This document shows positions 4,311-5,286 of a DNA stretch of 5,286 nt, in pieces (position 1 is the stretch's first letter; every line of letters begins with the position of its first letter). The notes under the pieces are model-generated. The model saw nothing but the letters and a program-made list of their open reading frames with translations, was not told the origin of the DNA and did not search any database. Position numbers and translations under genes: made by a program. The stretch comes from an uncultured Mycoplasmatota bacterium (GTDB lineage Bacteria > Bacillota_I > Bacilli_A > RF39 > UBA660), in NCBI GenBank assembly GCA_946494435.1, contig CAMMBO010000057.1, forward strand, positions 1 through 5,286, given 5' to 3'.

Positions 4311-5286
4311 GTGTTGTATACTGGATATAGTGAAGAATTTTTAGAAAAAATAATAAATTTAAAAGAAGCGATAAAATTAAGAGATGAGCTTATAAGAAAA
4401 GGAGAAGTTTTACCTGCTACACAAGATGTTGTCTTTAAGAATTTAATGATAAATAGTAAGTTATTCTTAAGTATAATTTTAGAACATTTTTTAGGCATTG
4501 ATAAAGAAATAATAAGAAAGAATATGCATTTGGAAAATACAGAGTTACCTGTTAGTAATGCTAAAGAAAAGAAGAAAGTTACAGATATAATCGTAAGAGT
4601 TGAAAGAAATGTAGTTAATTTAGAAATGAATGCTAGTTATTATGAAGGATTAATAAACAGAAATATTGATTATATATTAAAAGGTAAGACTGAAGCGAAT
4701 TTTAGTGGAGAAAATTATGATGATAGTTATATAGGTATTCAGATAAACTTTGATTTAGATTGGCAATATGATGATAGAGATATAATTAAGTTTGTATTAA
4801 TGGACCCTGAACGGGGGATTGTGCTTTCAGAAAATCTTATAATATACAATATTAATCTTTTAAAATTCCGTGAAAAATATTATAATAATGATGAGTTAAG
4901 TGAGTTTGAGAGGGCTATAACTTTACTAACTTTGACAAAACGAGAAGATATAGAAAAGATTAGTGAAGGAGTTGAAGGATTAATGGAAGCGAAAGAAGAA
5001 ATAAAAAAACTATCTAATAATTTAGGAATAATTGGTGTATATGATTATGAAAAACACAAAGAATGGGAATGGAAACAAAAGGCGAAAGAGTATGTTAAAG
5101 ATGATTTGGTAAAAATTGAAGAAGGTAAGAAATTTATAGAAGAAAATACTAAGATTCTTGAAGAGAGAAAGAAATCTCTTGAAGAAGAACAAAAGTCTCT
5201 TGAAGAAGGGCAAAAGTCTCTTGAAGAAGGACAAAAGTCTCTTGAAGAAGGACAAAAGTCTCTTGAAGAAGGACAAAAGTCTCTTG
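4311..5286 (+). CDS. Rpn-type PD-(D/E)XK nuclease/putative transposase, 3' end outside window
   Basis: Member of the Rpn / PD-(D/E)XK nuclease transposase family (PF12784-like), DNA endonucleases linked to recombination and, in enteric bacteria, to phage defence. 325 residues are visible and the frame is open at the window edge. Start is GTG 4311, 5 nt after AAAGGAG (4299-4305); TTG 4314 is an alternative. LPATQDVVFKNLM (34-46) is the family N-terminal motif. The catalytic core fits Asp92 in VTDIIV and Glu105 in NLEMN, followed by YYEGLINRNIDY (110-121). Family members usually have Gln where Asn107 stands. From about residue 225 the protein becomes highly charged and helical, ending in exact seven-residue repeats (KSLEEGQ) predicted to form a coiled coil. 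Own promoter, ribosome site and upstream repeat suggest an acquired cassette downstream of the spore operon. Nuclease activity is inferred from motifs. Confidence 0.85.
   Translation, partial: MLYTGYSEEFLEKIINLKEAIKLRDELIRKGEVLPATQDVVFKNLMINSKLFLSIILEHFLGIDKEIIRKNMHLENTELPVSNAKEKKKVTDIIVRVERNVVNLEMNASYYEGLINRNIDYILKGKTEANFSGENYDDSYIGIQINFDLDWQYDDRDIIKFVLMDPERGIVLSENLIIYNINLLKFREKYYNNDELSEFERAITLLTLTKREDIEKISEGVEGLMEAKEEIKKLSNNLGIIGVYDYEKHKEWEWKQKAKEYVKDDLVKIEEGKKFIEENTKILEERKKSLEEEQKSLEEGQKSLEEGQKSLEEGQKSLEEGQKSL
4966..4985 (+). promoter_or_regulatory. Internal Shine-Dalgarno and in-frame ATG within rpn
   Basis: AAGGAGTTGA (4966-4975) matches the ideal AAGGAGGTGA at nine of ten bases. An in-frame ATG (Met225) follows at 4983, about 10 nt after the GGAGT core. 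Translation from here would give only the charged, coiled-coil C-terminal part. Internally initiated C-terminal proteins that inhibit the full-length nuclease are reported for enteric Rpn proteins, so this may be the equivalent. It could also be chance, because the encoded Glu-Gly residues favour such bases. Confidence 0.45.
5154..5286 (+). repeat. In-frame 21-bp tandem repeat array coding for heptads
   Basis: One degenerate unit (5154-5174), five clear units (5175-5195, 5196-5216, 5217-5237, 5238-5258, 5259-5279) and the first 7 bases of another at the window end. The last three full units are identical and earlier ones differ by one or two bases, so the array has grown recently. Each unit encodes SLEEGQK (first clear unit SLEEEQK). 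The 21-bp period keeps the frame and adds exactly one coiled-coil heptad per unit. Confidence 0.95.

Noticed and set aside
4256..4498. 80-codon minus-strand frame over the start of rpn.
   Set aside because: It opposes the conserved N-terminal motif of the Rpn protein and lacks an upstream ribosome site.
5022..5276. 84-codon minus-strand frame made of Leu-Leu-Ser-Phe-Phe-Lys-Arg units.
   Set aside because: It is the complement of the 21-bp heptad array; its repetitive hydrophobic product is a shadow of the coiled-coil coding.
5154..5286. Tandem repeats as a CRISPR array.
   Set aside because: Units abut with no unique spacers and are in frame within a protein gene.

Overview
This window is strongly AT-rich bacterial DNA that uses the standard code: tryptophan is TGG and no TGA is read through. 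It carries endospore genes in the classical Bacillota order (rpsT, gpr, spoIIP, then a small membrane protein gene). Low GC, sporulation genes and a GAGGTGAT-type Shine-Dalgarno point to a spore-forming or formerly spore-forming low-GC Bacilli/Clostridia lineage. An uncultured gut lineage near the Mollicutes (RF39-like) is a plausible guess, but it is inference only.

Layout. (1) 1-1039: a weak terminator of an upstream gene, an extended -10 promoter, then rbgA (ylqF), the circularly permuted GTPase for 50S assembly, closed by a strong hairpin terminator. (2) 1040-1348: no gene. It holds a 131-bp imperfect inverted-repeat structure, a good minus-strand promoter and copy A of a 109-bp dispersed repeat. 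(3) 1349-1709, minus strand: rpsT (ribosomal protein S20) with its own promoter and terminator. (4) 1763-4118, plus strand: gpr (germination protease), spoIIP (engulfment amidase/endopeptidase) and a 107-residue single-pass membrane protein translationally coupled to spoIIP. The last sits where yqxA sits in Bacillus. (5) 4136-5286: copy B of the repeat (terminator-like hairpin plus promoter), followed by an Rpn-type PD-(D/E)XK nuclease gene that runs off the end within a tandem 21-bp repeat.

The genes fall into three sets. Ribosome biogenesis and structure is represented by rbgA and rpsT. The spore cycle is represented by SpoIIP, which remodels septal peptidoglycan during engulfment, and GPR, which degrades small acid-soluble spore proteins at germination. 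The third set is an accessory nuclease module.

The main discovery candidates are in the accessory module. Copies A and B are gapless inverted homologues that carry a conserved promoter at the same offset, so the repeat looks like the leader cassette of rpn genes, and copy A looks like an orphan left after loss of its gene. The rpn gene has a strong internal Shine-Dalgarno and in-frame ATG ahead of its coiled-coil C-terminus, as expected for an intragenic inhibitor. It also has an exact heptad-encoding 21-bp repeat array able to change coiled-coil length without changing frame.
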